A stretch of DNA of 64,000 nucleotides from Evansella cellulosilytica DSM 2522. Its GTDB lineage: Bacteria > Bacillota > Bacilli > Bacillales > Salisediminibacteriaceae. The translations under genes were made by a program, and so were the position numbers. Positions 8,478 to 17,496 of this stretch are shown one piece after another (the stretch's first letter is position 1; the number at the start of each line of letters is the position of its first letter). The notes beneath the pieces are model-generated. The model saw only the letters and a list, made by a program, of their open reading frames with translations. It did no database searches and was not told the DNA's origin. The stretch covers positions 1,116,001 through 1,180,000 of the forward strand of contig NC_014829.1 of NCBI RefSeq assembly GCF_000177235.2, in the 5' to 3' direction.

Positions 8478-9266
8478 ATGCACAATCCTGTTTCAATTTT
8501 CATTATGGATGTTTCAAATTCTACAAAAAATAATAATTGGGATGATATTTCCGCGTATTTAGATGAGTGGGAGAATTGGATAAAGGTTTGGATTGCTCCA
8601 ATTGGTAAAGGAATTGTGAAACACCGAAGAGGAGATGAAATCATATTCATTGCTCAACATTATGTCACCGCATATACGATCGCTACCTTAGTTAAGCAAT
8701 TCTGGAAGTATCCAGACCAACCACCTTATTTTGGAATTTCCTTTGGCAATGTCGATAGGGAAATAGATATAATAGATGTGGAGACTTGGAATCATCCTCT
8801 CATTAAAAGGGCTAGGGAAGCGAATGAGAAGATAAAACAATCGAAAAAACACACTAGTATTCTATTTAAATTAGATTGGGATTTTTTATATAATAGTAGT
8901 GATTCTATTTTTGGTGAAAGTAATAAAGAAACTGAGAATCTCATGAATTTAATGATCGAAATGGAAGATAACTTATTGAAAAACCAATCGAAATTACAAA
9001 AACTTATATACGATCTCTATTTTATATATGGCCAGCAAAAACGTGTAGCAGCTTTGCTAAATAAATCTGCGGCTACCATTTCTAGTCATTATAAAAAAGG
9101 AAACGGAGAGCTTATCTTTAAAGCGCATAAGCAAATTCATCAGAACATCAATGCCTTTGAAGTAGTTACGAGTAAAGATCACCTAGAGCAATACACAAAA
9201 AATATGTCTGATTCGATAAAAAGTATTATTAGTGAGCGTTTATATGAATTTAAAATAATTCCTTAA
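8478..9266 (+). CDS. SatD-like, cyclase-fold-like protein with C-terminal helix-turn-helix
   Basis: A 262-residue protein started at ATG 8478; the upstream ATG 8460 lies inside the GGGGGAG ribosome site. The first 150 residues carry three spaced motifs recalling class III nucleotidyl cyclases: FIMDVSNST, IVKHRRGDEIIFIA and GISFGNVDR....HPLIKRAREANE. The two acidic residues of the first two motifs sit where cyclase metal ligands would be. The C-terminus (QQKRVAALLNKSAATISSHYKKG) reads as a helix-turn-helix. A DUF3307 membrane gene follows by 25 bp; SatD-like and DUF3307 genes are often paired. Function is unproven. Confidence 0.6.
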   Translation: MHNPVSIFIMDVSNSTKNNNWDDISAYLDEWENWIKVWIAPIGKGIVKHRRGDEIIFIAQHYVTAYTIATLVKQFWKYPDQPPYFGISFGNVDREIDIIDVETWNHPLIKRAREANEKIKQSKKHTSILFKLDWDFLYNSSDSIFGESNKETENLMNLMIEMEDNLLKNQSKLQKLIYDLYFIYGQQKRVAALLNKSAATISSHYKKGNGELIFKAHKQIHQNINAFEVVTSKDHLEQYTKNMSDSIKSIISERLYEFKIIP

Positions 9267-9291
9267 GAAAGTTTGGAGAAAGGATACTAGC

Positions 9292-10179
9292 ATGGCGTTA
9301 CTAAGTTTAGTTCTTGCTCATTTAATCGGTGATTTTTTCTTGCAGACGGAAAAAATGGTGAAAAACAAGAAATTATATCTTAAAAGGCACCTATTACACC
9401 AGTTTGTAGTAGGATTTATTGCCCTTTTTATTATCTTTGTCATTTCGGGAGAAGACAGTTTTTTGGTTTATGTTGCTATACCCTCTATCCTTTTCGTTTT
9501 CTTTCATTGGATTATTGATATAGGCAAAATAAATGGGCAATCATTACTAGAGAAGAAATATGGTCAACGAAGCGGATGGGAGTTGGCCCTGTTTGTCATT
9601 GATCAGCTGTTTCACTTCGTCACGATTGTAGTCATTTCCGTAATATTTTTTAACATAGATGTTTATAACCTGAGCAATCAATTCCTTATATCGATTGGAC
9701 TTATAGAAGGAATAACTCCTAGTTTTTCCCCTGGACAGAAAGTAGTCTTTGTCGTCATTATGCTTATTATTGCCACAAGTGTTAGTGGTCACCTTATTCG
9801 AATTTTTCTTGGTTCATTTACAAATTACCTATCTCTTTTTGAAGGGAAGTATACACTTAAAGATAAGCGTAATGGTCAATACGATAGTAGTAAAGGTAAC
9901 TATCAAAACACAAATATAGTAGAAGAATATACGTATATGGTATTAAAGGATCAAGATTTATCACGTGGAAAAATTATCGGTTATTTAGAAAGGCTTCTTG
10001 TCATTGTTCTTGTCATGAACGATTCCATTAGTTCCATAGCGTTTATTATCGCAGCAAAGTCTATTACAAGATTTAAACAGCTGGATGACCGTGATTGGGC
10101 AGAGTACTTTTTATTAGGCACCCTCGCTTCCATATTTTTGGCAATCGTCTATGGCATAATCATTAAATTCATAGTGTAG
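9292..10179 (+). CDS. DUF3307 multi-pass membrane protein
   Basis: A 295-residue integral membrane protein with about seven hydrophobic segments. The N-terminal AHLIGDFFLQTEKMVKNK and following H..HQF motif are diagnostic of DUF3307. The start ATG has GGAGAAAGGA upstream. It lies 25 bp downstream of the cyclase-like/HTH gene and is probably co-transcribed. The cytosolic partner may sense or regulate this membrane protein, but no reaction is known for the family. Confidence 0.85.
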   Translation: MALLSLVLAHLIGDFFLQTEKMVKNKKLYLKRHLLHQFVVGFIALFIIFVISGEDSFLVYVAIPSILFVFFHWIIDIGKINGQSLLEKKYGQRSGWELALFVIDQLFHFVTIVVISVIFFNIDVYNLSNQFLISIGLIEGITPSFSPGQKVVFVVIMLIIATSVSGHLIRIFLGSFTNYLSLFEGKYTLKDKRNGQYDSSKGNYQNTNIVEEYTYMVLKDQDLSRGKIIGYLERLLVIVLVMNDSISSIAFIIAAKSITRFKQLDDRDWAEYFLLGTLASIFLAIVYGIIIKFIV

Positions 10180-10186
10180 GTGAAAA

Positions 10187-10228
10187 GGGACGGTTCTCAT
10201 TGGCCAAATGGCTAATGAGAACCGTCCC
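10187..10228. repeat. Inverted-pair GGGACGGTTCTC repeat
   Basis: Arms GGGACGGTTCTCATTGGCC and GGCTAATGAGAACCGTCCC with one G-T change, loop AAAT, then TTTT. It begins 8 bp after the DUF3307 stop and could terminate that operon. Confidence 0.85.
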
Positions 10229-10454
10229 TTTTCGCCATTTTTTTAAAATAAACTCTTTAAATAAATGGATTAAAAAGGTAAACTATGGTTATGTTTGTTT
10301 TTTCTTAATTTTCTAAAAAAACATATTAATAATGGTACCTTTGTCCTTTGTTAGGTGCCAATTCACATTGTCGCGGATCAGTTATCAATTGTAATGAAGT
10401 TTGAGATTACCTTGTTGAAAGTATGATGAATGAATAAATGTAAGGAGATTCGCT

Positions 10455-12965
10455 ATGCATAGCATAAAAGTGAAAAAGAGTGTGGAAGACTACGGTGTGA
10501 TTGCATCTCAATATGAGAGTGAAGGGCAAGGGAGGCGTGCGTTAGCCTACCGTTTATTAGAAGCAAAGAAATGTTATAGAGAAGGCTTATTTTCTGATGC
10601 ACAACTAAGCATAGGAAAGGCACTTGATCTGTATAAAAAATATGTGAATGAGGAGCCACCAGTGTGTGTACAACTCCTATATGGACATATTTTAGAGAAG
10701 AACGGAAATCTAAAACAAGCTTTAACAACATTTTATGAGATATACACTAAGCATAATAAGATAATTGCCTTTATTAGAACAGGGTACATTAGTATCAACC
10801 TTCGTGATTTGTCGCTCCTAAAGAAATATGAAAGTACCTGCATAGAAAGAATCCACTCTTCATCCGTTTCTTTACAAGACAAGCTACACTTACAAGTGAT
10901 ATTAGGTTATTTTTACTCCTATACAAGAAGAGATACGTCAATTGTAAATGATATGATTCAATATCATAAAAACAATAACACGAAACTTAGAGAAAAATTA
11001 AAGAAAATAGAATATATTCGTTGGATATATAATCTACATATTCTTCAGCTCCTAAATAACTTCCCTTGGAATGAAAGGTGTCATCTCATTTTTGAAGCGG
11101 AATCGTTAGCGGAGCAATACGAAGAAACAACGATGTTGATGAATATTTATAACTTGATAGGCATCGGATTGCTAGAAGAGAACGTGATTAAGGCGAAGGA
11201 TTACATGATAAAATCAAAGGATTTGGCGATAAAGCTAGCAAACAAACATCATGAGATGAACGCCAATACAAACTTATTTATGTTTTATCAGTATTTAGGA
11301 GAAACAAGTCATGCTATTAAGTTGGCTGATAGAGCAAAAGCGATTGGAGAAAAGATCAATTCAAACTTTAATGAAATAAATTTGGTCAAACTATACTATC
11401 TCATTGAAGATTATGATAAAGCATTGAAACTGATTAATGAGATAAAGCCTAAGGTAAGGCGTATTCACTTAACTATGACAAGAGTCGACGCTCTAGTTTT
11501 CCAGTATAAAATTATGTTGAAGCAGCATGATGTGAAAAAAGCGAAGCGACTTTGGCCATTTATTGAGAAAATGAGTAAAAAACATAAAAATAAAGCAGAA
11601 CATTTATTACTCCAATGCCAATACTACACTTTATTCAATAGATATGATAAATCGATTTATATTGCAAAAAGCTGTCTAGAGGAAGGGAATCTAAGTGTGG
11701 AAGAAAGACTCGAGTTTTCCATAATGCTCCTAGAGGCATTAATGAAATTAAATAAAGATGAAGCTTTCACAGAATATATTCAGTCCTTTGAAGAATTGGT
11801 ATATAACAAGGGATACTTTGGTTATTTAGGGTATGTGTATTATTTAAAGGGATTATTTTATGAGAAAAACGAATCGTATATCCAAGCAAGGGTACATTTT
11901 ATTAGAGCGAGAAGCTATTTTACTAAAGTGAATAATCAGCTTAAGCAAAAGGAAATGTGTCATCATATTGAATCTGTTGATAGTGCATTATTGCATTCGC
12001 CATCGAACAGGCAGGTAGAGATGATGAATCTCTTAACAAAAAATGAAATCATATTTGATAGCATGAGGCTAGTTCACTCTGCGAAGACTTTAGAGGATGT
12101 GTGTAAAAATATAGTGAAGGTTCTTCATGAGAATATCGTTTTCGATCACACGTATTTTCATTTTAGAATGGGAAGATTGAGAACGAAAACATTACATGTA
12201 AGTGATAAGCTACAAAGCAAAGAGATTTCCAATGAAAAAGTGGATATAGCGATGAAGAAAGTAATGGAAGAAAAGAAAGTATGTCATATTCAATCTGATA
12301 GTTCGCATTTATATGGATTTCCGATTATTTCTGATGAGAATGAGGTTGTATGTGTCGTCTTAATCGACAATCAAAATGTTCTATTTGGAGAATACGTCTA
12401 CTCTGTAGAACAATTTTTACAAATGATTACGCCAAAAATCGAAAAGGTTATTATGCAAGAGCTCGTTCATGTTGATCATTTAACAAAACTATATAACCGA
12501 AATTATTTCACAAAAAGACTAGAAGAAGAGTTTCAAAAGTGCGTGGATTATGATTCGGATCTTTCTTTTATCATGATTGATATTGATAATTTTAGCTACG
12601 TGAATAATCAGTATGGGCATGCTGAAGGAGATCGTATATTAGAGCAAGTTGCAAAAGGTATTCAACAATCTGTACGCAGCGGTGATATTGTGGGGCGATA
12701 CGGTGGAGAGGAATTGATAGTGATTTTACCTAATACGAATGCAAATATTGCAAAAGGAGTAGCGAACCGTATTTTAAGCGATATATGTAATATTCATATT
12801 AATGACATGTATCAAATTACAGCAAGCATCGGTGTATCAACTGTCGATAAAGATTCCCCAATGACCGTGCAAGAGCTTATAGACAAAGCCGATATCGCAG
12901 AAAGATACGCAAAAGAACATGGTAAAAATCAAGTATCCTGCTATTGGGAAATAGCAGGCGAATAG
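10455..12965 (+). CDS. TPR-repeat diguanylate cyclase (GGDEF)
   Basis: An 836-residue cytosolic protein. Residues about 15-510 are helical TPR-like repeats, about 530-670 a GAF-like region (VKVLHENIVFDHTYFHF ... YGFPIISDENEVVCVVLID), and about 675-835 a GGDEF domain. The active-site signature is GGEEL at 750-754, a permitted variant, and the product-inhibition site RSGD (741-744) sits five residues upstream, so it should be an active, feedback-inhibited c-di-GMP synthase. AAGGAG precedes the ATG. It is monocistronic and ends at a repeat hairpin. Confidence 0.9.
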   Translation: MHSIKVKKSVEDYGVIASQYESEGQGRRALAYRLLEAKKCYREGLFSDAQLSIGKALDLYKKYVNEEPPVCVQLLYGHILEKNGNLKQALTTFYEIYTKHNKIIAFIRTGYISINLRDLSLLKKYESTCIERIHSSSVSLQDKLHLQVILGYFYSYTRRDTSIVNDMIQYHKNNNTKLREKLKKIEYIRWIYNLHILQLLNNFPWNERCHLIFEAESLAEQYEETTMLMNIYNLIGIGLLEENVIKAKDYMIKSKDLAIKLANKHHEMNANTNLFMFYQYLGETSHAIKLADRAKAIGEKINSNFNEINLVKLYYLIEDYDKALKLINEIKPKVRRIHLTMTRVDALVFQYKIMLKQHDVKKAKRLWPFIEKMSKKHKNKAEHLLLQCQYYTLFNRYDKSIYIAKSCLEEGNLSVEERLEFSIMLLEALMKLNKDEAFTEYIQSFEELVYNKGYFGYLGYVYYLKGLFYEKNESYIQARVHFIRARSYFTKVNNQLKQKEMCHHIESVDSALLHSPSNRQVEMMNLLTKNEIIFDSMRLVHSAKTLEDVCKNIVKVLHENIVFDHTYFHFRMGRLRTKTLHVSDKLQSKEISNEKVDIAMKKVMEEKKVCHIQSDSSHLYGFPIISDENEVVCVVLIDNQNVLFGEYVYSVEQFLQMITPKIEKVIMQELVHVDHLTKLYNRNYFTKRLEEEFQKCVDYDSDLSFIMIDIDNFSYVNNQYGHAEGDRILEQVAKGIQQSVRSGDIVGRYGGEELIVILPNTNANIAKGVANRILSDICNIHINDMYQITASIGVSTVDKDSPMTVQELIDKADIAERYAKEHGKNQVSCYWEIAGE

Positions 12966-12981
12966 GCTAATAAGGCTAATA

Positions 12982-13025
12982 GGGACGGTTCTCCTTTGCC
13001 AAACGACGGCAAAGGAGAACCGTCC
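12982..13025. repeat. Inverted-pair GGGACGGTTCTC repeat interrupted on its right by a MITE-like element
   Basis: GGGACGGTTCTCCTTTGCC pairs with GGCAAAGGAGAACCGTCC around AAACGAC. Its last nine bases, GAACCGTCC (13017-13025), are repeated at 13376-13384 on the other side of the element that follows. Confidence 0.8.
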
Positions 13026-13375
13026 GAGACCGCTGAAAAAGTGTAAAAAATAATATATTGTTGCATTATTATTCAAAGTACCTAATTTATAGAAAGAGTT
13101 GATGAGACCGGAGCAAGCGAGGTAACTGTCTCTTCCTCTACGAGCATATGCTTTGAAGCGTATCCATCGAGACAACTCGTAGCATTAGCAACGAAGCAAC
13201 GCTCGTTCCTGCGGGAGAAAAGGCAGGGGTGAGACTACGTAGATGCAAAGCATCAAGGAGGCTCACCAGCCGCCCGTTGAAAGCGAGTTTGCACTGGTCT
13301 CAGCAACTTCTATATTCAAATACCTTTATATTTATTAGTCTATACTTAAAGGGTAAGTACTTTTTCACTGGTTTC
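13026..13375. mobile_element. MITE-like element, copy 1 (350 bp)
   Basis: A non-coding element with imperfect terminal inverted repeats (GAGACCGCTGAAAAAGT at the left; GAAACCAGTGAAAAAGT as complement of the right) and an inner inverted repeat GTTGATGAGACC/GGTCTCAGCAAC. It is flanked by a 9-bp direct repeat GAACCGTCC. Related copies are at 22225-22490 and 47365-47713. It carries an 84-bp inner module that copy 2 lacks. No transposase is encoded, so it would have to be mobilised in trans. Confidence 0.7.
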
Positions 13376-13410
13376 GAACCGTCCCTATTAACGGAGCAAG
13401 CGTTCATGCT

Positions 13411-13635
13411 CTATTTTAGTTTGGCAAACACCTTTCCAGTACTTAACTCACACCAATCATCTAATTCTTCATATTCATCCTTTTCCCCGTACTTTTTTAT
13501 AAAATCCTCCTTATTTTCATATATCTCCATCAAACCACTTTCAAGAAGCTTTACCGTTTGAAAAGTGTTTAATTGGAATACTTTAGAAACGACTATTACT
13601 TCACCTAAGTCGACTTTGCTGGCGATATTTTTCAT
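13411..13635 (-). CDS. Small protein of unknown function
   Basis: A 74-residue protein with a good AAAGGAGAA site 7 bp before its ATG. The sequence is acidic in its second half (EDFIKKYGEKDEYEELDDW) and ends VFAKLK. I do not recognise a family. It lies between a MITE-like copy and a run of repeat half-units, an island of accessory DNA. The strong ribosome site and ordinary amino-acid composition favour a real gene. Confidence 0.55.
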   Translation of the reverse strand: MKNIASKVDLGEVIVVSKVFQLNTFQTVKLLESGLMEIYENKEDFIKKYGEKDEYEELDDWCELSTGKVFAKLK

Positions 13636-13797
13636 TATTTCTTCTCCTTTTATAAATAGGGTTTTATACTGAATCGCTTCACATACTTAAGTTCTTATAG
13701 TGTGCTCGAAAGGCTGCAATAATATGGGGAAAGTTAGTAAAAGTATAGGATTTCTTTCGTATTGAGCAAAAAAGTAATCGGACTGTAGATAGAATCT

Positions 13798-13863
13798 GGC
13801 TAGTGAGAACCGTCCCTGTTAACTTCCTGACATTTTGGCAAGTGAGAACCGTCCCCATTAGCC
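13798..13863. repeat. Two single GAGAACCGTCCC repeat units
   Basis: GGCTAGTGAGAACCGTCCC (from 13798) and GGCAAGTGAGAACCGTCCCC ending ATTAGCC (13835-13863), both in the same orientation. Confidence 0.75.
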
Positions 13864-13939
13864 GTCGAAATGCTACTTTAGGACCTTGTTGCTTATCTTA
13901 TATACAATTACAATTTGAGCAAAATGGGGGTGGGGCTTC

Positions 13940-14920
13940 TTGCTAATTTATGAGAATAGTTTAAGTAGTATGGAAGGAATTCGATTTTGTGGCGATGAGT
14001 GTTCTATTGTTGAATGGCAAGAAAAGAAGTGTTTAAAAATGAATGGACTAGTTTTCTTTCCGGATGTTCAGCTTCGTAATGGGATGATTGAAGTGTTAAT
14101 AGGTGCTGATGATGTGACATATTGCGGAGTTGTGTTTCGAATGAGAGATCGTGCTAATTACGAGCTTGTTTATGTTCAACCTCATACGAGTGGTCGATGG
14201 GATGCATTACAGTATGACCCTGTTTTTCACGGAAGTAATACATGGCAGTTGTATCACGGAAAAGGGGCTCAGCAAGAAGCATCAATTTCTATGCATCGTT
14301 GGCATAAACTTCGTATAACCTTTCAAGAAAACACGGCTTTACTTCAACTTGATGACCAAACTCCTCTTGAAATCAAACCACTTGCGCATCGCAGTGATAA
14401 CGGAGAAATCGTCGGATTGTGGTGTTATAAACCTGCTTATTTTCGAGAGCTACGAGTTTGGAATAGTAGCAATTTAAGGGGAGAAAAGAGAGTGATAGGG
14501 CCAAAAGATACTTCCATTATCGATGAGTGGTTCCTTGAAGACTATGGTCGTGTTTGCGGTGAGTCGAGTCATCCTATTGTAAACTTGAATCGCTACCTGC
14601 CAGTTTCGATGACCGACGCATATTTAACAAGACGCTTTTGTCTAGAGGAAGATGGGGATGTGACATTGGATTTTGGATTTAGCGATGAAATTACTATTTT
14701 TATGAATGACACATTTATTTTTTCTGGAGAAAATATATTTAAAAACTCACCTCATTGGGGAGACCAAGGATACGTTCGTTTTTCTGAAACGGTGACAGTT
14801 CCTTTAAAGGCAGGAGAGCAGCAGTTGCGCATACACTTGAAACGAACTGAATATTTTGGATGGGGATTTCAATTAGCTCTACGTGGGAAAAACGTAAAGC
14901 TGATACAAGTCGATTATTAA
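13940..14920 (+). CDS. LamG/DUF1080-like beta-sandwich protein
   Basis: A 326-residue protein with no signal peptide. Residues about 20-175 look like the concanavalin-type DUF1080/3-keto-disaccharide-hydrolase fold (CGVVFRMRDRANYELVYVQP, HRWHKLRITFQENTALLQLD, GLWCYKPAYFRELRVW). Residues about 195-325 form a second beta domain (DVTLDFGFSDEITIFMNDTFIFSG..., LKAGEQQLRIHLKRTEYFGWGF) like sugar-binding jelly rolls. The ligand may be a carbohydrate but no catalytic residues can be named. The TTG start at 13940 has only a loose GGGGTGGGG site, so the exact N-terminus is uncertain. Confidence 0.65.
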   Translation: MLIYENSLSSMEGIRFCGDECSIVEWQEKKCLKMNGLVFFPDVQLRNGMIEVLIGADDVTYCGVVFRMRDRANYELVYVQPHTSGRWDALQYDPVFHGSNTWQLYHGKGAQQEASISMHRWHKLRITFQENTALLQLDDQTPLEIKPLAHRSDNGEIVGLWCYKPAYFRELRVWNSSNLRGEKRVIGPKDTSIIDEWFLEDYGRVCGESSHPIVNLNRYLPVSMTDAYLTRRFCLEEDGDVTLDFGFSDEITIFMNDTFIFSGENIFKNSPHWGDQGYVRFSETVTVPLKAGEQQLRIHLKRTEYFGWGFQLALRGKNVKLIQVDY

Positions 14921-15066
14921 AATATGAAGGGCATTTTACAGTTTCGACATTATTTTGTTATTAACGAAAACAATGAACAACCAGCGACAGTTAATCACTG
15001 TAGTCATATATTTTCATATTTAAATTATGTTATAACTATTAAATATACATTTGGGAGATAGAAAAC

Positions 15067-15840
15067 ATGAAATCATTTAAAACTACAAAAGAGAATTGGG
15101 ATGCAAACTTATATGATGAGAAGCATTCTTTTGTCTCGAAATATGGAGATAGCTTGATTGCATTGCTTGCACCAGAGAAAGGAGAAAAAATACTTGACCT
15201 CGGTTGTGGAACAGGAGACATAGCGAATACATTATACGAGTCTGGTGTTGATATTATTGGAGTAGACAAATCAGAAAATATGGTAAAACAAGCCATTGAT
15301 AAATACCCCCAGATACAGTTTATGGTTCAGGATGCGACAACTTTAGATTTTCGTTACGAATTTGATGCGGTATTCTCTAACGCTACGCTTCATTGGGTGA
15401 AATCCCCTATACAAGCATTACATTGTATTCATGAAAGCTTAAAACAAGGTGGGAGATTTGTTGCCGAATTTGGAGGAAAAGGGAATGTCCAAACAATAAC
15501 AAATGAAATTATTAAACAAATAGAAGAAGCTGGACATAAATTTAAAAAGGAACAATTCCCGTGGTTTTACCCAAGCATTGCAGAGTATTCTAGCTTAATG
15601 GAAGAAGTGGGTTTTAGAGTGACCTTTGCTCAGCATTTTGATAGACCAACTCAATTGGCTGGGGAAAATGGATTAAAGAATTGGATTGATATGTTCTGCA
15701 AACAGTTGTTTGACGGTATATCAGAGCGTTCAATAAATGAAATAATAACAGACGTCGAAAAAAATCTAAAGGGGTCACTATATAAAGAAGGTAATTGGAT
15801 TGCTGATTATAAACGGATTCGTATTATTGGTGTAAAATAG
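15067..15840 (+). CDS. Class I SAM-dependent methyltransferase
   Basis: A 257-residue enzyme with the Rossmann motif I ILDLGCGTGDIA (about residues 42-53), motif II IIGVDKSENMV and the later motif FDAVFSNATLHWVKSP. The overall pattern (LHWV, a C-terminal domain with GLKNWIDMF) resembles the trans-aconitate 2-methyltransferase and malonyl-ACP methyltransferase-like groups, but the substrate cannot be assigned. GGGAGA lies upstream of the ATG. It is a single gene closed by an A/T-rich hairpin. Confidence 0.9.
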   Translation: MKSFKTTKENWDANLYDEKHSFVSKYGDSLIALLAPEKGEKILDLGCGTGDIANTLYESGVDIIGVDKSENMVKQAIDKYPQIQFMVQDATTLDFRYEFDAVFSNATLHWVKSPIQALHCIHESLKQGGRFVAEFGGKGNVQTITNEIIKQIEEAGHKFKKEQFPWFYPSIAEYSSLMEEVGFRVTFAQHFDRPTQLAGENGLKNWIDMFCKQLFDGISERSINEIITDVEKNLKGSLYKEGNWIADYKRIRIIGVK

Positions 15841-15880
15841 CATTGTAAAGGGAGGGTGAGTTGCTTTTTTCCTTTTACAT

Positions 15881-15914
15881 AAAAAAACTCTCAACAAAAA
15901 TGGGAGTTTTTTTT
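15881..15914 (+). terminator. Terminator of the methyltransferase gene
   Basis: AAAAAAACTC pairs with GAGTTTTTTT around TCAACAAAAATGG. The symmetry would let it work in both directions. Confidence 0.75.
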
Positions 15915-16015
15915 ATACACAAAGCTAAGGAGAAGCTTGGAAAACTTTAAACAAAGTCAATGTAAATACATATATGAATCTATTTTTCTTTAAAATCAGA
16001 TAGCAAAAAATATGA

Positions 16016-16021
16016 TATAAT
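16016..16021 (+). promoter_or_regulatory. Candidate extended -10 of the split gene
   Basis: TGATATAAT (16013-16021) is an extended -10 about 35 bp before the TTG start at 16056. The -35 region is weak. Confidence 0.35.
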
Positions 16022-16055
16022 TGGTAGGAAACTGGAAAAGAGGGCTGTATACAGA

Positions 16056-16713
16056 TTGGTTAATAAGAAAAAAATTAGTTTAATTTTTATATTAATACTA
16101 GCTATTGTGACCGCAATGGAAACTTTTACTTTAATGACAGATAGTGATCAAATGGATATGGCAAATGAAGAAGTCTTAATTTCATTTAGGGATACATCCA
16201 TTACTAATTTTGATGCGATGGATTATCAACCGGTAGAAGAAATTGATATGTATGTTCGTGCTGAGGATTTATTATTTTTGGAGCTGGTCATTGTTGAGGC
16301 TGAATCTGATGGGTTTAAAGTAGATGAAACAGAAGTAAGCGAAGCAATCGCGCATTATGAGTATGAAAACCTAGTAACCAATCAAGAAGCCTACAACTTC
16401 ATAGAAGAAAAGGCTGTAAGAAGAAGGGCACTGAAAAAGTGATGTTCTTTCACTTTTCAGTGTCCTCGTAAGAAGAGGTATGTCAGTTGAAGATTTCTTA
16501 GATGAGATTTGGTTCCCTATATTAAAAAAGGCATTTATTCATTCACAGTATATTGCTTCAATGGTTGAGATAGAAGATGAAGGTGTAGATGTAGATAATT
16601 ACCGAGAGGCAATGGAGATAACTGATAAAGAATTAAGAAAAGAACTGTATGAAAAGTACAAACATGAAATAACTTTCCACTTTGATTCAAAATTTCCTAA
16701 TACGGCTGGATAG
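16056..16713 (+). pseudogene. Secreted or membrane-tethered protein split by a 43-bp palindromic insertion
   Basis: Two open frames, 16056-16442 (128 residues, N-terminal membrane anchor LIFILILAIVTAMETF) and 16480-16713 (77 residues), are the halves of one gene. Removing the 43-bp insert (16425-16467) and one copy of its 9-bp duplication GTAAGAAGA restores a single 201-residue frame reading ...EEKAVRRGMSVEDFLDEIW.... Both GTAAGAAGA copies are in the coding frame of their half. The restored protein resembles the N-terminal helical region of SurA-like chaperones (VSEAIAHYEYENLVT), with low certainty. Confidence 0.8.
16425..16467. mobile_element. 43-bp palindromic mini-element with 9-bp target duplication
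   Basis: The arms GGCACTGAAAAAGTG and CACTTTTCAGTGTCC flank a 10-bp loop. It is bounded by GTAAGAAGA at 16416-16424 and 16468-16476. Its reverse complement is nearly identical to 22134-22175, including the loop (GAAAGAACAY). The terminal CACTGAAAAAGT is shared with the 266-350-bp MITE-like elements, suggesting a minimal derivative of the same family. Confidence 0.75.
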
Positions 16714-16758
16714 AGAATGATTGGTGTAGATTAGTAAACAATTGAAAGGAAGATCTGC

Positions 16759-17280
16759 TTGGAAATATGGGATGTTTATGACAAAAACAGAAATATAACC
16801 GGGAAAACGATGAAGCGTGGAGAGCCTTTTGAAAAAGAGGCGTATCATCTCGTTGTGCATGTGTGCTTGTTTAACGAAAATGATGAAATGTTAATTCAAC
16901 AGCGACATCCCTTCAAAAAAGGTTGGCCGAATATGTGGGACATCTCTGTGGGAGGCAGTGCTGTTGCTGGAGATACAAGTCAACAAGCAGCGGAGCGAGA
17001 AGTGTTAGAGGAACTAGGCTATAAAATAAACTTACGAAATGTAAGACCCTCTTTAACGATAAACTTTGAATTCGGTTTCGATGATTATTTTCTTGTAGAT
17101 GTAAATCTTCCTATTAGTGAATTGACGTTGCAGCCTGAGGAAGTACAACGAGTGAAGTGGGCAACAAAGGAAGAAATCATGTCGATGATAGAGGAAGGAA
17201 TATTCATCCCATACCATAATAGTTTAATAGAGCTTTTATTTGATATGAGGAAACATATGGGTGGCCATAGACGGAAGTAA
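16759..17280 (+). CDS. Nudix hydrolase (Idi/YfcD-like)
   Basis: A 173-residue Nudix-family protein. The Nudix box reads GSAVAGDTSQQAAEREVLEELG, with Asp in place of the first Glu. The N-terminus (WDVYDKNRNITGKTMKRGE, then HLVVHVCLFNENDEMLIQQRHPFKKGWPNMWDIS) matches the subgroup that includes isopentenyl-diphosphate isomerase-like and YfcD proteins, which hydrolyse nucleoside diphosphate derivatives. It starts at TTG 16759 with AAAGGAAGA upstream. The substrate is unknown. Confidence 0.9.
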   Translation: MEIWDVYDKNRNITGKTMKRGEPFEKEAYHLVVHVCLFNENDEMLIQQRHPFKKGWPNMWDISVGGSAVAGDTSQQAAEREVLEELGYKINLRNVRPSLTINFEFGFDDYFLVDVNLPISELTLQPEEVQRVKWATKEEIMSMIEEGIFIPYHNSLIELLFDMRKHMGGHRRK

Positions 17281-17496
17281 AAGTATTAGGTGAGCTTTGT
17301 GAGAGGGGAAAGGAAGATAAACCTTACTTTTGAACTAATTGTTAGAAAAATGGTTGGATGTACTTCGGTAATGATTTCTGCCTTAAGTGTTAGGAAGTGG
17401 AATGCTACAAATAAGCGGGGCATCCATTATGAGGATAGGCAAGTGAGAAACGTCACTTCTAGTCTATCGATGAATTCCGGTGAATGAGACCCTCCT

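Noticed and set aside
13229-13561. Plus-strand open frame of 110 codons starting MRLRRCKASRRL
   Set aside because: It lies in MITE-like copy 1, and the same start recurs in copy 2 (22344-22643) only because the DNA is repeated. No ribosome site; it runs antisense into the small gene at 13411.
17290-17487. Plus-strand frame of 65 codons after the Nudix gene
   Set aside because: It reads through a decayed repeat unit, has atypical composition and no family likeness.
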